This document shows positions 1 to 11,340 of a stretch of 64,000 nt of DNA, one piece after another; position 1 is the first letter of the stretch; the number at the start of each line of letters is the position of its first letter. Below the pieces are notes generated by a model. It had not been told where the DNA came from. It saw only the letters and a list, made by a program, of their open reading frames with translations, and did not search any database. Made by a program: the position numbers and the translations under genes. This DNA is from Agrypnia vestita (Eukaryota; Arthropoda; Insecta; Trichoptera; Phryganeidae), in assembly GCA_016648135.1 (NCBI GenBank), contig JADDOH010000144.1:1-64000 (forward strand). The letters run 5' to 3'.

Positions 1-106
1 TTTTCTTGCTGGAAGTGTCTTTGTTGAGAGACGTAAACCGAGCAGTGTTTGATCGATGGAATATCTAATCGCAGCCAACTTCGTGTATAAATAACAAAAG
101 ATTCTC

Positions 107-205
107 ATCTCATCTCATCTTCTTCCCTTTGTCCTATTCGGATCGGGGACTCATTGCATCGACAAGGCGCCTCCATTCGTCCCTGTCTTGCGCTGATGTT
201 ATTAC
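107..205 (-). pseudogene. LINE ORF2 extreme C-terminus and 3' tail
   Basis: On the minus strand this reads as the last residues of a LINE reverse-transcriptase ORF, with the phrase QDRDEWRRLVDAMSP followed by a stop within a few codons. A short GATGA/GATGAGATGAG run follows, as expected for a simple-repeat LINE 3' tail. Phrases of the form DRxxWRxLVDA close many insect LINE ORF2 proteins. Nothing upstream is recognisable, so it is a 5'-truncated copy. No catalytic residues remain. The family is not assigned. Confidence 0.6.
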
Positions 206-499
206 AATACATAGAAATAATTATGGGAGATTATTATTCCTCTCCAAATTCACTTCCGTTGTCAACTCGTTAATCGCCCATCTAATGAGATCGTGAATTC
301 TTTACATGGTTGTCAAACGCCCATGTTGGAGCTCAATTTGACTCATGGCTGTCACGTCTCATTAACCAGTCGCTTATCGATTTGGATACTGAATAATTAA
401 TATATTTTATTTGGATAGGCAAGATCATTGTATTCTGTGACTGCCAATTATATTTTGTCATTGGATAATGCTGTAATACATTGTTTAAAAAATAGAGAT

Positions 500-672
500 G
501 ATAATATATATTATTAATCAATCAATATATATTATAGATGTCTCACCGAGACGAAACTGTATTTTTATGGGAATGTTGGTATAGAAGTCTTTGGGTGTAC
601 ATAGGGCTTATGATTAATGATGTCCCTGTGACAAAATCCAGTACTGTTCTGAAAATTTTGGACATACTCAAA
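500..672. mobile_element. MITE-like repeat, family C, deleted copy
   Basis: It begins with the same end as the 15790-16300 element (TATTATAGATGTCTCAC, then GAGACGAAACTGTATTT and TATAGAAGTCTT). It ends with a block (GATGTCCCTGTGACA, then CAGTACTGTTCTGAA) that also follows the right end of that element at 16300-16360. The middle is missing, so this copy looks internally deleted. The shared outer block means the true element is longer than the inverted repeats alone. Confidence 0.65.
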
Positions 673-722
673 ATATATATTATTATTATTAATATTTTGA
701 ATATTAAAAGCATTAACTTTTT

Positions 723-894
723 TATAATTTATAAAAATATACTTTGTTTACACCACTTTTTTATTGAAAAAAATGAATGTTTCAGAGCCTATGGCCCCTT
801 CGTCAGAATACAAATTCATGTAAGCGCTCTGAAACATGTTGACTTTATTTCAATAAAAAAATGATGTATACAAAGTTTGTTTCTATAAATTATA
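723..894. mobile_element. Inverted-repeat hammerhead element, copy 1
   Basis: The left arm (from TATAATTTATAAAAATATAC) and the right arm pair as a long imperfect inverted repeat around a short centre. Each arm carries the ACTTTGTTTAxACCACTTTTTTATTGAAA motif seen in the copy at 40361-40530, and a hammerhead-type GAAACATG block lies near the centre. There is no coding capacity. It is probably a non-autonomous element related to PLE pseudo-LTRs. That relation is inferred from the hammerheads, not from sequence shared with the coding PLEs here. Confidence 0.75.
770..812 (-). ncRNA. Hammerhead ribozyme motif (degenerate stem III)
   Basis: Read on the minus strand: CTGACGA at 806-800, one A, then stem II strands GGGGCC and GGCTCT (six pairs with two G-U wobbles, loop ATA), then GAAA at 783-780. 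After GAAA the expected short stem III (ACATGT in sister copies) is changed to ACATTC, so cleavage is doubtful. The opposite arm keeps only the GAAACATGTT half at 831-841. Confidence 0.65.
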
Positions 895-1014
895 TTTATA
901 ATGTCACCACATAATAATTTTGCTGTGTTTGAAGAAGAAGTCATTAACTTTGTGGTCAGAAATTTTAACAAAACGTTATTTATGTTAGTATATAACCACT
1001 ATTTTTTTTTTGGC

Positions 1015-1053
1015 TACTGGTTTTGAGACGTAACCGATCTCTTCGTTAGGACA
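1015..1053 (-). ncRNA. Hammerhead ribozyme remnant, core mutated
   Basis: Minus-strand reading: CTAACGA where CTGACGA is expected (core G5 changed to A), then A, a damaged stem II (GAGATCG / CGTCTC), AAAA in place of GAAA, then CCAGTA. Two essential core positions are altered, so it should be inactive. Confidence 0.6.
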
Positions 1054-1208
1054 ACCTCTATACTAGCATGAAAATATCACTACAAACCACAACCATAGTA
1101 TTATTTACACACTAATATCTTCACAAAATACTCTTCACATGCGTGTTAGTCTAACTAAATGCGTGCATGTTGGCTTTTACCGTGATATTTACATAAGAGT
1201 GTGGTGGG

Positions 1209-1250
1209 TGTCCTAACGAAGAGACGGGTTACGTCTCGAAACCGGTAAAA
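1209..1250 (+). ncRNA. Hammerhead ribozyme remnant, core G5 to A
   Basis: CTAACGA at 1213-1219, A, stem II GAGACG / CGTCTC closing GGTTA, GAAA at 1238-1241, then CCGGTA (two-pair stem III and an A cleavage base). Everything except the CUGA core fits a minimal type I hammerhead. The G5-to-A change is shared with the opposite arm and should abolish cleavage. Confidence 0.7.
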
Positions 1251-2134
1251 AATATATGTTAATGTTTAGTGGTTATATACTAACATAAATAACAGTATGA
1301 AAATACATATCCTTGTGTTTCCTATTTTGAAAATTCTTTGAATTTTCTATATCAAAATCTCATATGACTGACGTCCAAGCTATTTGACCAAAGATCACGA
1401 TTAAATTTAGAGACTCACGTATCTTTTATAGTCGGAATTTTTATTTGATTTATCCATGCATTTATTCATCATAGCAAACAGGAAACGATCGTGGAACCCC
1501 TGTGTCTGAAACATGGCTAATGGATAGGATTAGCCCGGTTGCACTGCTGAAAACGCTTAAACCAGGTTTAGATTTTCATTGCAAAATTTTAATTGATTGC
1601 GTAAATTATTTAACTATATTTATGCGAATATAGACCAATGTGATTTATTTGTTTTATTCTATTTAGAGATTCCCTGAACTTGAAAATAGATTTTTCATTG
1701 AGAATAACCTTAATATATATTTTTATAAAATATAAGTAAATTTTATCAAACTTAATGTCATGAAATATTATAATCCAATTAAATTTGTTCGATAAAATGT
1801 CTAACAAATTATCCATAAATACTTACAAAAAATTGTATACGAATGATATATTTCATTTTTAAAAATAATGCAGGTAATTTCATAAAATATGCGTATTTAG
1901 TTATTATTTCATCACATAATTAGCCCAAAAGCATGTTTATTAGTAGGTAGGTATATGGGTTCGTGCTTAAATACTTAACAAGTTTCTTAACATATTGATT
2001 TTCTAAATAAATGCATATTATTTGATCACAGATTATTTAAAGCGAGATTTAATCCTTAAATTTTAGAAGAATTAAATCGCCCATGCTTTCAAGTTATTAT
2101 AAGCACGTATTATTTAAATTGGAGTATTTTTTAA

Positions 2135-2275
2135 GTCTAGTGATTAAGACACTCGCCTAGCGATCCAGCAATCGGTGGTTCAATCCCGATTCTAGGACAC
2201 TAGCAAGTTAGTCAGTCCTATTTTCATAAAAACGTGCTGTGCTCAGTTTGAAAATAATAAATATACTGATATGAA
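2135..2275 (+). repeat. tRNA-derived SINE copy
   Basis: The head resembles a tRNA gene: box A-like TAGTGATTAAGAC and box B GGTTCAATCCC, about 35 nt apart. The body matches the other copies (AGTCCTATTTTCAT, then CAGTTTGAAAATAATAA and ATACTGAT). RNA polymerase III promoters of this type drive SINE transcription. No intact tRNA cloverleaf is expected. Confidence 0.75.
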
Positions 2276-2377
2276 AGCCTCGCCATCCTGATTTGAAGGC
2301 GAAGCTGTGCATATTGTGAGAAGTGAGAAGGTGTGACAGACCTAGTCCGCAGTACTTAGCGGATAGTTTAATGCCTA

Positions 2378-2650
2378 AATTATGAGTCGAAAATGTTCAA
2401 GCAACTATGTCCTAACGGTTATGGCGAAATGGAAATATGCGACATCAATATTTGAATTTTAAAAATATTTTTAATCATGAATTTTTAGTTTTCAATATTA
2501 GTTATTTTAATGATAGTTCGACGTTCTACATTCAGTAAGTCAGATAAATAATTAATAAGTCAGAAAATAAATCAGAAGTATTGCAAAAAAATGCAAGCTC
2601 TGGAATCGTATTTATCCATAACCATGTTCATTTTAGATTCATAATTTAAG
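2378..2650. mobile_element. MITE family B, degraded copy
   Basis: Begins ATTATGAGTCGAAAATGTTCAA and ends near GATTCATAATTTA. Internal blocks (ATATGCGAC, AGTTCGACGTTCTA, AAGTCAGAA, TTGCAAAAAAATGCAA) match the better-preserved copy at 25986-26364. Non-coding. Confidence 0.7.
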
Positions 2651-3244
2651 CATCAATATATATACCTGTAAAGTATTGTGGACCAGTTTTATTCCACTCT
2701 GTATATATTATGTTTTTGTACTTATTCTATATACATAATTCTTACCAAATATTCTTATTTTTTATCTCTGAGTAAATCAGAATACAATTAACAATTACAT
2801 ACAAATACTTAAACATTAAAACAAATTGTAACAAAGTTTTTATTTATTATTTGAATTAAGTGTACACAGTTAATTTATTAACTAATAAAAATCAGGTCCG
2901 GATTGAATAACTGGTCCCGCATCTGCAGCCCTATAAGCATCCAAAGCAGATGAGATTATGAGGCAAACAGTTTAGTCTTCCGCGCCATTCCGTATAATAG
3001 ATACCACCATCAGACACGTGGACGCTGCATCTGGAGACATTGTGTGAACTGCCGCGTGTTACCATTCTGGATTTCTTCGAACGTGGAGGATTATACGCGA
3101 CCAGATTCGGTTTAGATCATTAGTGTTTTATTTTATTTTGCGTATAATATTGTACAGCGAATGCGACGCAGATGTTGCAGAGAAGGATTACGGAAAACAT
3201 GAGATTAATTAGACAATGCAGTGCCTTGTTGAGATTTGATGATT

Positions 3245-3720
3245 TACTTACTTACTTACCATCACGCCGTTTCCCCGTGGGGGTAGGCAGAGAGGATAGA
3301 GCGCCATATTCTTCTGTCCTGACATACAACTTTCGCTTCGTCTACATTCATACATCTTCGCATGCAAGCTCGACGGTTGTTCAGGCTTCTAACAGGACCA
3401 TCTCCAGTATCTGGTTAATCTGGTCGTGCCACGTGTTCCGTGGTCGCCCTCTCTTTCTGGCGCCGTCAACACTTGTACCATATATCTTTCTTACCATTCT
3501 TTCCTCATTCATTCGCTCAACATGCCCAAACCACCTGAGCCACCCTATTTTTATTCTCTGTATTATGCTACGATCAGCTTTACATTCATTCCTAATATAT
3601 TCATTATTTACACTATCATACATAGATTTACCACACATACGTCTAAGGGACCTCATCTCCACTGCATTCAATCTACTTTCGTTCCTCTTCTGGTTGTTTG
3701 ATGATTTTATTATGCAATTT
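3245..3720 (-). pseudogene. LINE ORF2 C-terminal tail (family L1a)
   Basis: The minus strand is open for 97 codons (3671 to 3381), with the phrases MRSLRRMCGKS, RWFGHVERMNEERM and GARKRGRPRNTW. This is the hallmark tail downstream of many insect LINE reverse transcriptases. After a frame break it continues to NRRACMRRCMNVDEAK and RSILSAYPHGETA with a stop. The RT catalytic YADD region is absent, so the copy is 5'-truncated. A (TAAG)n run follows the stop codon, typical of a LINE 3' end. The same phrase MRSLRRMC recurs in the tail at 27680-28110. Function lost. Confidence 0.87.
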
Positions 3721-3824
3721 TAACAGCTACAGTTACACAATAACCATTATTTGAGATTTGTATCAGATTGTATCGATGATTGATACTAGATGGCAAAAGG
3801 AATATTGTGCTTTTATAAATGAGT

Positions 3825-3975
3825 AGCTTGTTGATGTAGTGGTCGTGACGCTCGTCTGGTGATCTGGTGGTTGGTGGTTTGAGCCCCACGCCAGGACACC
3901 AGTAATTTAGTACTATTTTTATAGCACAGGCTCTTGGTTCAGTTTGATAATAGTAAAAATATTGATGCGATACAC
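3825..3975 (+). repeat. tRNA-derived SINE copy
   Basis: Box A-like TTGATGTAGTGG and a box B variant GGTTTGAGCCCC are followed by CCAGGACACCAGTAA and the family tail CAGTTTGATAATAGTAAAAATATTGATGCGATA. Same family as the copies at 2135, 6718, 22790 and 45828. Confidence 0.8.
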
Positions 3976-4179
3976 ATTCCGTGATCGCATCCCTATTTAA
4001 AAAAATAATAATTACACACAGTTCGATTTACTTTACGACCGAAACAATATTTTTACGTTCACGCCGTATTTTTTCGGCTAATGAAACAATTAAAATACAA
4101 ATGAATTCTGGGCTTTATTCGAGCTTCGGGTTTGTCCGCGTAGTATTGAAACGTTTTAATGACCGTTGAAAATGGATTC

Positions 4180-4560
4180 ACCAGCGGGCTTGGAAGGAGT
4201 CGGGCTGAAAAATAAAATTAAATAAATCGTCACGCATTACGGATATATAAATGCGTGATGAATGCTGCGTCAAAATATCCGACTCGTAAAGCGACGCGAC
4301 TTTTATTGCACGAGCAGGCTCGGTGCTTGGGTTTTTTCAGATTACATACATATAAACACCTCGGCCTGTCGGGCATTCAGCTCGTCCATACAGAGGCGAG
4401 TGGATGCTGCGCTGTACCTAATTTCAGAGTTAATAGCTTTTTCATCCCGGCCCGTTGGACCGCGCGCCGGAGGAGGCTACAGGGAGAACCGGCATTCGGC
4501 GATACCTTGTTTTATTTTCTCGTATTATCTTAATAGGAAGCTTTGCAGAGGGCTTCGTCG
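4180..4560. other. GC-richer non-repetitive island
   Basis: CpG-containing sequence (for example GGACCGCGCGCCGGAGG) set in AT-rich DNA. Overlapping ORFs of 92 and 116 codons run through it, but neither resembles a known protein and both read like translated non-coding DNA. No splice-site pair is obvious. It could be regulatory DNA or an old unique segment. Confidence 0.35.
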
Positions 4561-4917
4561 CCGACGTTTTGAACAAATGCACGTTCAAAAACAGAAAAAC
4601 GAGATTTCTTAATCAAACAAATCTCTAGAGCTCTGTGAAAAATGTGTTTTGCTTTTTGGTTTCTTTTTTTTTATGAAATCGTTTTCGCGGGTAGCCTTCA
4701 GGGAAGCGATGTTTATGGTAGCAAACATTTGAAAGATCGTACTGTATGAAAATTATAGCAGATGGAAATACTACATTTTTGCAGAAGGTCTAACGATGCA
4801 ATTTACGCTTTGGAAACATTACTAAAATTGGCAGCTACGATCTACTCTGGATTGTGGGTTTCATGATAACGATGCAATTTACTTACGAAACTGAGCAAAT
4901 TACTTTTCCATCTACTC

Positions 4918-5490
4918 AATCTGTGCTATTCTGAAAATAGCAATATTGGGATGTAGGTTTTTATCTTAACACTAAAATAAAAAAATAAAATAAACTAGAC
5001 GTAGGTATACATCAGTATTCGGTGATCGTCGTACTTAAATAAGATGTATATATTCTCAAAGAAAAAACCTTTATTTGCGATGTCCGATATCTCCGGTCTG
5101 GTCTGACAACTGCCCTCCGCCGCAAACGTAACCTCACAATTGTCATGTTTCTACTAAAATTACATGAAATAAGTACTAATGCCTTATTTATAGCTTATAA
5201 AAAGGTTATTTCACATGCACTTATGAATTTATTTTCCTACAGCGTCTTGATGTAAAATTACGGCAAAATTGTGATTATCACGTTGGATCATAGAAAAGAG
5301 AAATATTGTTGGACTCTATTTATATTTGACGTTTGACCGATAACCGTCATGTGCTTTTTTCTCATTTCTTTCTCCCTCTGACCACACCACCGACGTGTAC
5401 CTACGTCTAGTTGATTTTTATTTTCGTTTATTAAGTGTTGGGATAAAGATCTGATATCCCAATATTGCTGTTTTCAGAATAGCACAGATT
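4918..5490. mobile_element. MITE-like element with about 100-bp terminal inverted repeats
   Basis: The left end AATCTGTGCTATTCTGAAAA and the right end, read in reverse complement, match for about 100 bp with small indels. The match runs through CAATATTGGGAT, TTTTTATC/TCTTTATC and CTAGACGTAGGTA. The interior is non-coding. The family is unknown and no clear target duplication is seen. It is probably a non-autonomous DNA transposon. Confidence 0.8.
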
Positions 5491-6345
5491 AAATGTAAAA
5501 AAATTATATTATTTAGACTTAAGCTTAGTATTGAAATAATCTTTATGTATGCTATTCCACGAAGGAATAATATAATGGCCAATATTATGCGTGTGGCAGG
5601 AATTACAAAATTTGATATATTTATTTTATATCGTCAATTAAATACGATATTCACAAAAATACTTTTCACAAAACTTTCCACATGTTCATTGGCTCATCGC
5701 GCTAATTTAAAATCATAATAAAAGGGTCGCTTCCCTTATTCTCATGTGAATGGGCTTTTCAGAACAAAATCGAATGGCTACCAGTCCCCTCACCCCTATG
5801 CCGCAGGCTTTAAAACAACATAGCTTTTCATAACCGCAGTATGCCCATTGCATACCCCGTTACGGGGAAAATGAACTAACTTAATTGATAGATTTTTTCA
5901 ACTTGTTTTTTTCGCTTTTTTGCGTGCTATAAAATATTTTTTTAAAGCTACCACTCACATTTAAAAAAATACATATTACCTCACGTTGCATTAATTAATT
6001 GTCAGCAAGATCTCGCATTATCAACTGAATTAATAGTGGTTTGCTTAGATATTTGGCCAAGTTGTACCAATAATTGTGAAGATGATTAAAATTTTGTTGG
6101 CGTAAGAACCAGAGAACAAGCCACGAAAGACCTGATAAAACCACGTTTATTATACGAATATTATAAGATGTTACCGTTGAGAGCTTCGACAAATAGTGAA
6201 CACGCTTGACAAGATCGGTAATTGTAGAGAATGCTAGAACTGTGTGTCATGATTGAAGTATGTGGCACTTTATCCTCTATGTCTTCTCTCGCGGAGAAAA
6301 ACGCCGGGTTTTACGGTTAAACCATGTATCTTCTGTCACATGTAT

Positions 6346-6570
6346 GTGGGATATAAAAGCAAAGGCAGGAATAAAAAAAAAATCAATCATCGCAGATTCT
6401 TAATTTAGAATGTACTGATTCCGAGATTTTATAGGAAATATAACTTTATAGTAAACATGATTTTGAAAATGATCTAGAATTCAGTACATTTTAAATTAGT
6501 AATCGTCGGTGACTGCATCCAAAACATATTTTTTATTTTTTAGATATTGCTGCCTTTGCTTTTTTACCAC
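6346..6570. mobile_element. MITE family A, complete copy
   Basis: The termini GTGGGATATAAAAGCAAAGGCAG and, reversed on the right, GTGGTAAAAAAGCAAAGGCAGC form terminal inverted repeats. A second paired block sits inside (AATTTAGAATGTACTGATTCC against GAATTCAGTACATTTTAAATT). About 225 bp, non-coding. Confidence 0.8.
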
Positions 6571-6717
6571 TTACCTACTCGTATATAAAAAAATGGATAT
6601 TTTATGTAATATATGTACATATTTATTTATCTGATACGCTACGTAATCTTTGATGGGAAATACTAAACGAATCGAACTTCCTTAGAAAATACTGTTTATG
6701 CAAATGTACGCCATTAA

Positions 6718-6800
6718 ATGGAGTAGCTTGTTGGTGTAATGGTCACGACTCTCGCTTAGTGATCTGGTTGTCGGTGGTTCAAGTCCCATAAGTGTATCTC
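6718..6800 (+). repeat. tRNA-derived SINE head (3'-truncated)
   Basis: GGAGTAGCTTGTTGGTGTAA is followed by CTCGCTTAGTGATCTGGTTG and box B GGTTCAAGTCCC. It is the clearest tRNA-like head of the family in the window, and it breaks off soon after box B. Confidence 0.75.
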
Positions 6801-8280
6801 TAATAAAACTTATAAATTCGCCGTAGAACCCAGGTAACGAACATGTGTCATTATTTAAGTCCACTTCGTATCTGTTGTCTCTTTTTTGTATTGTACTTTA
6901 CTTTATTGTTAATTAAATATAGTAAAAGGTTGTACTTTATTTAATTAGTGAGCTTAAACATGATCGAAAATGTAACTGAACGACACGGCGAATGTTTTTG
7001 TCACGCAATCAATCATTTGTTCTTTACAAATTTAATAAAGCTCGAGGACTAGCATAAAGAAGTCGAGCTCTAAAGATAAACACAGATAATTACCAAGAGT
7101 AATTTCCTGTGAAAATTCACCTCTTTAGCCGATAATTGAGTTCACCATTGTTTCAATACCGAAACTTAAGAACGGAAGTGATTATCATCGTCATCATCAA
7201 GGCTATTGTTTCTACCTAGTCATTGTTTATCCGATGTTACTAATCGAATATTATGCTTAATGTATTTTTTTATTATATTGCAGAGTATTTAATGTTTATT
7301 AATATTGTGGCCAGTAAAAATAAATGATTGAACGTTTACTTATTAATCTTGTTTAAACGTGTTTCTTCATATTGCATATGCAACGCAACATGGGTGGGAT
7401 GTTTCATGTCAGATAAATTTTGTTGTTCTTACCATCAATCAATTGATAAATTGAATTATATTAAATTGTCGCATGATAAGTCCTTCAATAAGTTTCTTCA
7501 TTATAAGGTGTAGAAGTTGGTACTTCGGTCATCCTAGATAACTAATTTTTCATAACATTAATAACTTCTTATTCGTTTTATCATACTATCAAAGTTGAAG
7601 AAATCTATCCATAGTATTGGAAGAATTCTTTTATTTACCCATATTGCATGATGTTGAGTTGACCATTAAAGTAACCGTTTCAATATTTTGTACTGGACTT
7701 TAAGTAACTATGAAGAATTTAAGGCGAAGCGACTTAAATTGTGAATTTTTTTTTAAAAAGGTATCATTGGCCTTGAAACATGATGTTATTATCGATAATT
7801 ATTGAAAATATGATAATTATTGAAAACAAAGTATATTTTTATTGATTATAATGATTAAATCATTTAATTAAATGCTGCATTCATTCTACATGTGATGCAA
7901 TAAGTCTACTTCGTAGTACTACTACGTAAATATTTTGGCATAATTTACGGCTTTTGGGCACACAATTTATAGTATTATAAAATATAAATGGTTTCAGCAC
8001 TCAACATTGTGAAGAGGCCAGAAATTATAACATCACAGGGTTTCCACTTTAATTAAACATAAAACTGAATTGTTTTTAACCGAAATAAACAACTTTTACG
8101 ATCGCCCCTAAAACCCAAACGTCAAGTGACTGAAGTGTAAAGTAGTATGATGTATATGCATACATCAATTTTTAACTTTTGCGTCATCTAGGTAGTTTTT
8201 ACTTCTTGTCTTGTCACAAATCTTGTCAGAATTCAAACTAAACTTATCGCTTGTTCTATGAAAATAAAATAACTTACTGA
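6800..8280. other. AT-rich stretch, nothing recognised
   Basis: Short ORFs only. There are scattered A/T runs and no recognisable repeat ends, RNA gene or coding motif. Confidence 0.5.
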
Positions 8281-8282
8281 TC

Positions 8283-8336
8283 TCCTAATGGTAATTGGAG
8301 CTCGAACCTCCTACCACTGGATTACTAGGCATCATC
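8283..8336 (-). repeat. Possible SINE head fragment
   Basis: The reverse complement reads TAATCCAGTGGTAGGAGG, then box B-like GGTTCGAGCTCC. It is short and lacks a tail, so only a tentative tRNA-derived fragment. Confidence 0.4.
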
Positions 8337-8424
8337 TTATTTTATATTATATCTATAATGCTAAAAATAGTGCAGTGATTGAATTATTTTTTTATTAATT
8401 ACAATTTTCATTAAAAAAAATAAT

Positions 8425-8490
8425 TAAAATTTACTTTGTTGTTACCACTTATTTGTTTAAAATATTAACATAGCCTTTTCGTCAGAATAA
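8425..8490 (-). mobile_element. Hammerhead element remnant, copy 3 (one arm)
   Basis: The arm motif TTTACTTTGTTGTTACCACTTATTTG matches the family arm. It is followed inward by a minus-strand CTGACGA (8485-8479) without a paired stem II or GAAA. It looks like a single truncated arm. Confidence 0.4.
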
Positions 8491-8972
8491 AATGTATACC
8501 AACAAATAAAAAATCAAAAATCAAAATATAGACAATAACAAAATTAAAATAAATATATAGGAAATTAATAAATAATTAAATACTAACATAAAAACAAATA
8601 TAAAAGCAAACTAGTTGTAAAAGGAAAAGGGTTATTTATAATATTAAATTTACTTTTATCTAACACTTTTTCTTGCATCAAAATTTCTAATTTATCCAAC
8701 TGTAATCCTATGTAATTTGTAAAATGTTAAATTTGTAAACCCTTAAACCGAAAGATGATTCACAAATTTAAATAATTATTGCTTAAGCATTTCTTAACTC
8801 TAACATCAAAATTTCAACACGTTTTTCCTATATAATAATAAAAATAATTTATTAACACCTAATTTTTTTAAAGAATCAGTCTTTTCCTTAAATTTAAATT
8901 ACTTTTTTAATTTATCATTTTTATAGGATGCTGGTTGAAGAGAATTCGGGATTTTTTTAAAAATAAATATAT

Positions 8973-9035
8973 TTAACACAATGATTTATACACAACGTTT
9001 TATTCCACTAATTTGTGTATAAATCATTGTGTTAA
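8973..9035. repeat. Perfect 23-bp inverted repeat
   Basis: The arms at 8973-8995 and 9013-9035 (core ACACAATGATTTATACACAA) are exact reverse complements around a 17-nt spacer. It could be a decayed MITE or a foldback end. No family recognised. Confidence 0.85.
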
Positions 9036-10159
9036 TCATGCACTTCCACTCTGTAAACGAAACGACGCTTAATTTATAAATATATATTTTTTAAAATTTT
9101 TACGTTTAATTCAGTATATTTTTTCGGCACCACGACTTCGTTATACGCCGCCAATCTTGCTTTGGGTGATATTTCTGTTTGTGAAAGTGGGTGCATTGAT
9201 TATTCTATGAAACTATTATCATTTCCGAGATTTTTAATACACACAATTAAAAAGGGTATATTAAATTAATTTTAAATGTGTCGTTGAACTATCTTCACAC
9301 AATTATGCTATCAAAAAATCTGTGCTAAACTCAAATGTACTCGACATAAATTTCAACTAATACCGAACTCTCTTAATATCACTGGGCTCATAAAATTTTA
9401 TAGCAGTCAGTTATCTTTACATGTAGTTAAGACAATTTCTCGTTTGTATTGAACTCACCCAACACTTGAAAAATTCAATGCGAGTTTCAATTATAATGAC
9501 CCATTGACTTGAAGAGTAAGAAAAACGTACAAAATGTTTCAACAGCAGCGTCTGGGTCGATACAGATTTAAGGACTTTTCAGCATATGCGGTAGGAGTTG
9601 GAGCAAAACTTGGCTAAAGTTATCGCGGAAAACTGTCTGGACTGCTGTTTTAAAACTCTAACAATGTTGTGGTTATTTCCGCGTTGGAAATATTTTTGCG
9701 ATTTTTTTAACTCTCAGTACCTACTGAAGAATTTAAAAGTACTTAATAACTATTCTACTATTTAGCTTTTCTTTGCATCGGTACGGAAAATAAATCCTCA
9801 CCACAATCTATTTTTTAGACCCACATTTACCACTTGATTAGTATGGATTTGGATTCCTATTGACATATAAGTAATAGATAGAAGCTCTCGAAGCTTACAG
9901 TTCATAAAGAACTATTTCTAAACTAATCACACAAACCCTTCGATTTCGCTATCGCCAATATATATATATATATAATAGAACCAACGTTATATTCAACCTG
10001 AATTCCGTTCTTAATAATAATTTTAAATCACTAATTGTACTGATTTTTTTTACTAACAGATTCACTGCATGATTCATTTTACCGGAATCGCATTTTATTT
10101 TTCTTTACTCTTCAAATTAACATTCCAATTAAAATTAAAATTATATACATTATACCTTC
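9036..10159. other. AT-rich stretch, nothing recognised
   Basis: No coding motif or repeat boundary. It contains a (TA)n run at about 9958-9974. Confidence 0.5.
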
Positions 10160-10560
10160 TCAAACTACTGCTACTGGATGAATAATAATATGATGAGATG
10201 ATAAATTAATTAAAATAGATGAATAATAATTCAAACATTCAAAACGATTCATCATCATCTTCATCCTCTTCTCTAGTAGGGTCGGGGGCCCAAAGATCAT
10301 ATTCCCGTGTTTTGCGCTGCTTCCGCATGAGTCAACCAGAAAACATTTTTTTTGTTGCTTCTCCCAGTGTAATCTGGGGCGACGCACCGGGCGTCTTCCT
10401 TCCTGGGTTTCCAAGAGGATTGTTCTTGGTATTCATTGCACATGTCCAAGCCACCTCGTTTGTGATTTTTCTATGCGTAGAAGTAGGGCTCCTTGCCGAG
10501 TGTGTACCTTATGTCAGCACTTCTCACTCTGTCAATATCTCTGTCGCGATATTTATAAAT
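10160..10560 (-). pseudogene. LINE ORF2 C-terminal tail (family L1b)
   Basis: The minus strand shows the usual order of a LINE ORF2 tail across three frames: DIDRVRSADIRYTLG, then RIEKSQTRWLGHVQ, then ILLETQEGRRPVRRPRLHWE. These correspond to the VRxxDIR, RWxGHVxRM and GRRPVGRPRxRW segments of many insect LINE proteins. Frameshifts and stops separate the blocks and the RT core is absent, so it is an old 5'-truncated copy. The longest uninterrupted minus-strand frame is 84 codons (10414-10160). Confidence 0.8.
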
Positions 10561-10599
10561 AAATTATTCAACTTCTCGTTTTTTGATAAGGGTTTCACT

Positions 10600-11340
10600 G
10601 TTAGGCCATAAAAAATACTTGAAAGACTTTATGTTCCAATAGCTGTAACAAAGTGACCAGGTGGCGAAGTGGTAAAACTTTAGAATCTGTGAGTCTCTTT
10701 AGAGCAAAATAGCATGCATTAAGGAACAATTTTTCATTTTATTCTATTTCTTTAGTGCTGGATAACGTTGTTTCTTGTTACATATATTTCTAGATATGTA
10801 AATTTTTCAACCGACTCAAAAGCTCTTGGTCTTTTGGTGAATGGCCTTCAAGCCAAGTGGCCCTTTTCACTGAAAAAAAAAATATTTACTTAAAAATTTA
10901 CCTATATATTTGATTTTTTTTATTACCACCGGTTACTTGCGTTATAATATTGCCTTTGAGGATGATGGGGAAAACTGGTGTTTAAATTTAACTATTTTAA
11001 TAATGAACTACCACTCAGTAAATGAAACAACGCTAAATTTAAATTTCATTTTATTAATATATGGCTCTCGTAGTCGATTCCTCTCCCCTCATTAACCTCA
11101 CATTTTTCTCTCAAGCATGTGTGTTCCTGCAATATGTTTCGATACTTTAATATACAGTTTTAGCGTTAAAAATGAAGATAAAATAAAACATAAGAATTTA
11201 CTGTAAACAGATTTATTCTACACTCGTCATTCTCACTAGACGTATTCAGGAGTTTAATCGACTTATAACACAGGACGGCACTAATAGTCGTTAAGTAGTC
11301 GCGTTCTCAGCGCAGTGCGCGTTTTTAAAAATAAAATCTT
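10600..11340. other. AT-rich stretch, nothing firm
   Basis: It contains a weak tRNA-like phrase near 10655-10675 (GACCAGGTGGCGAAGTGG) and A/T runs. No coding or repeat feature is supported. Confidence 0.4.

Larger units (their letters stand above)
975..1293. mobile_element. Inverted-repeat hammerhead element, copy 2
   Basis: The outer arms are a perfect inverted repeat of about 27 bp (starting GTTATTTATGTTAGTATATA and including ACCACTA). They are followed inward by divergent A/T runs and then by opposing hammerhead motifs. The interior has further paired blocks (CATAGTATT, CATGCGTGTTAGTCT) that also occur in the 60333-60725 element, so the two belong to one subfamily. No ORF. Confidence 0.8.

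Noticed and set aside
3172..3723. 183-codon plus-strand ORF, the longest in the window
   Set aside because: It is antisense to the LINE ORF2 tail on the minus strand, whose motifs explain the region.
10655..10680. tRNA-like GACCAGGTGGCGAAGTGG as a tRNA gene
   Set aside because: No box B at proper distance and no acceptor-stem pairing; a similar weak phrase near 29550 is not enough to define a SINE.
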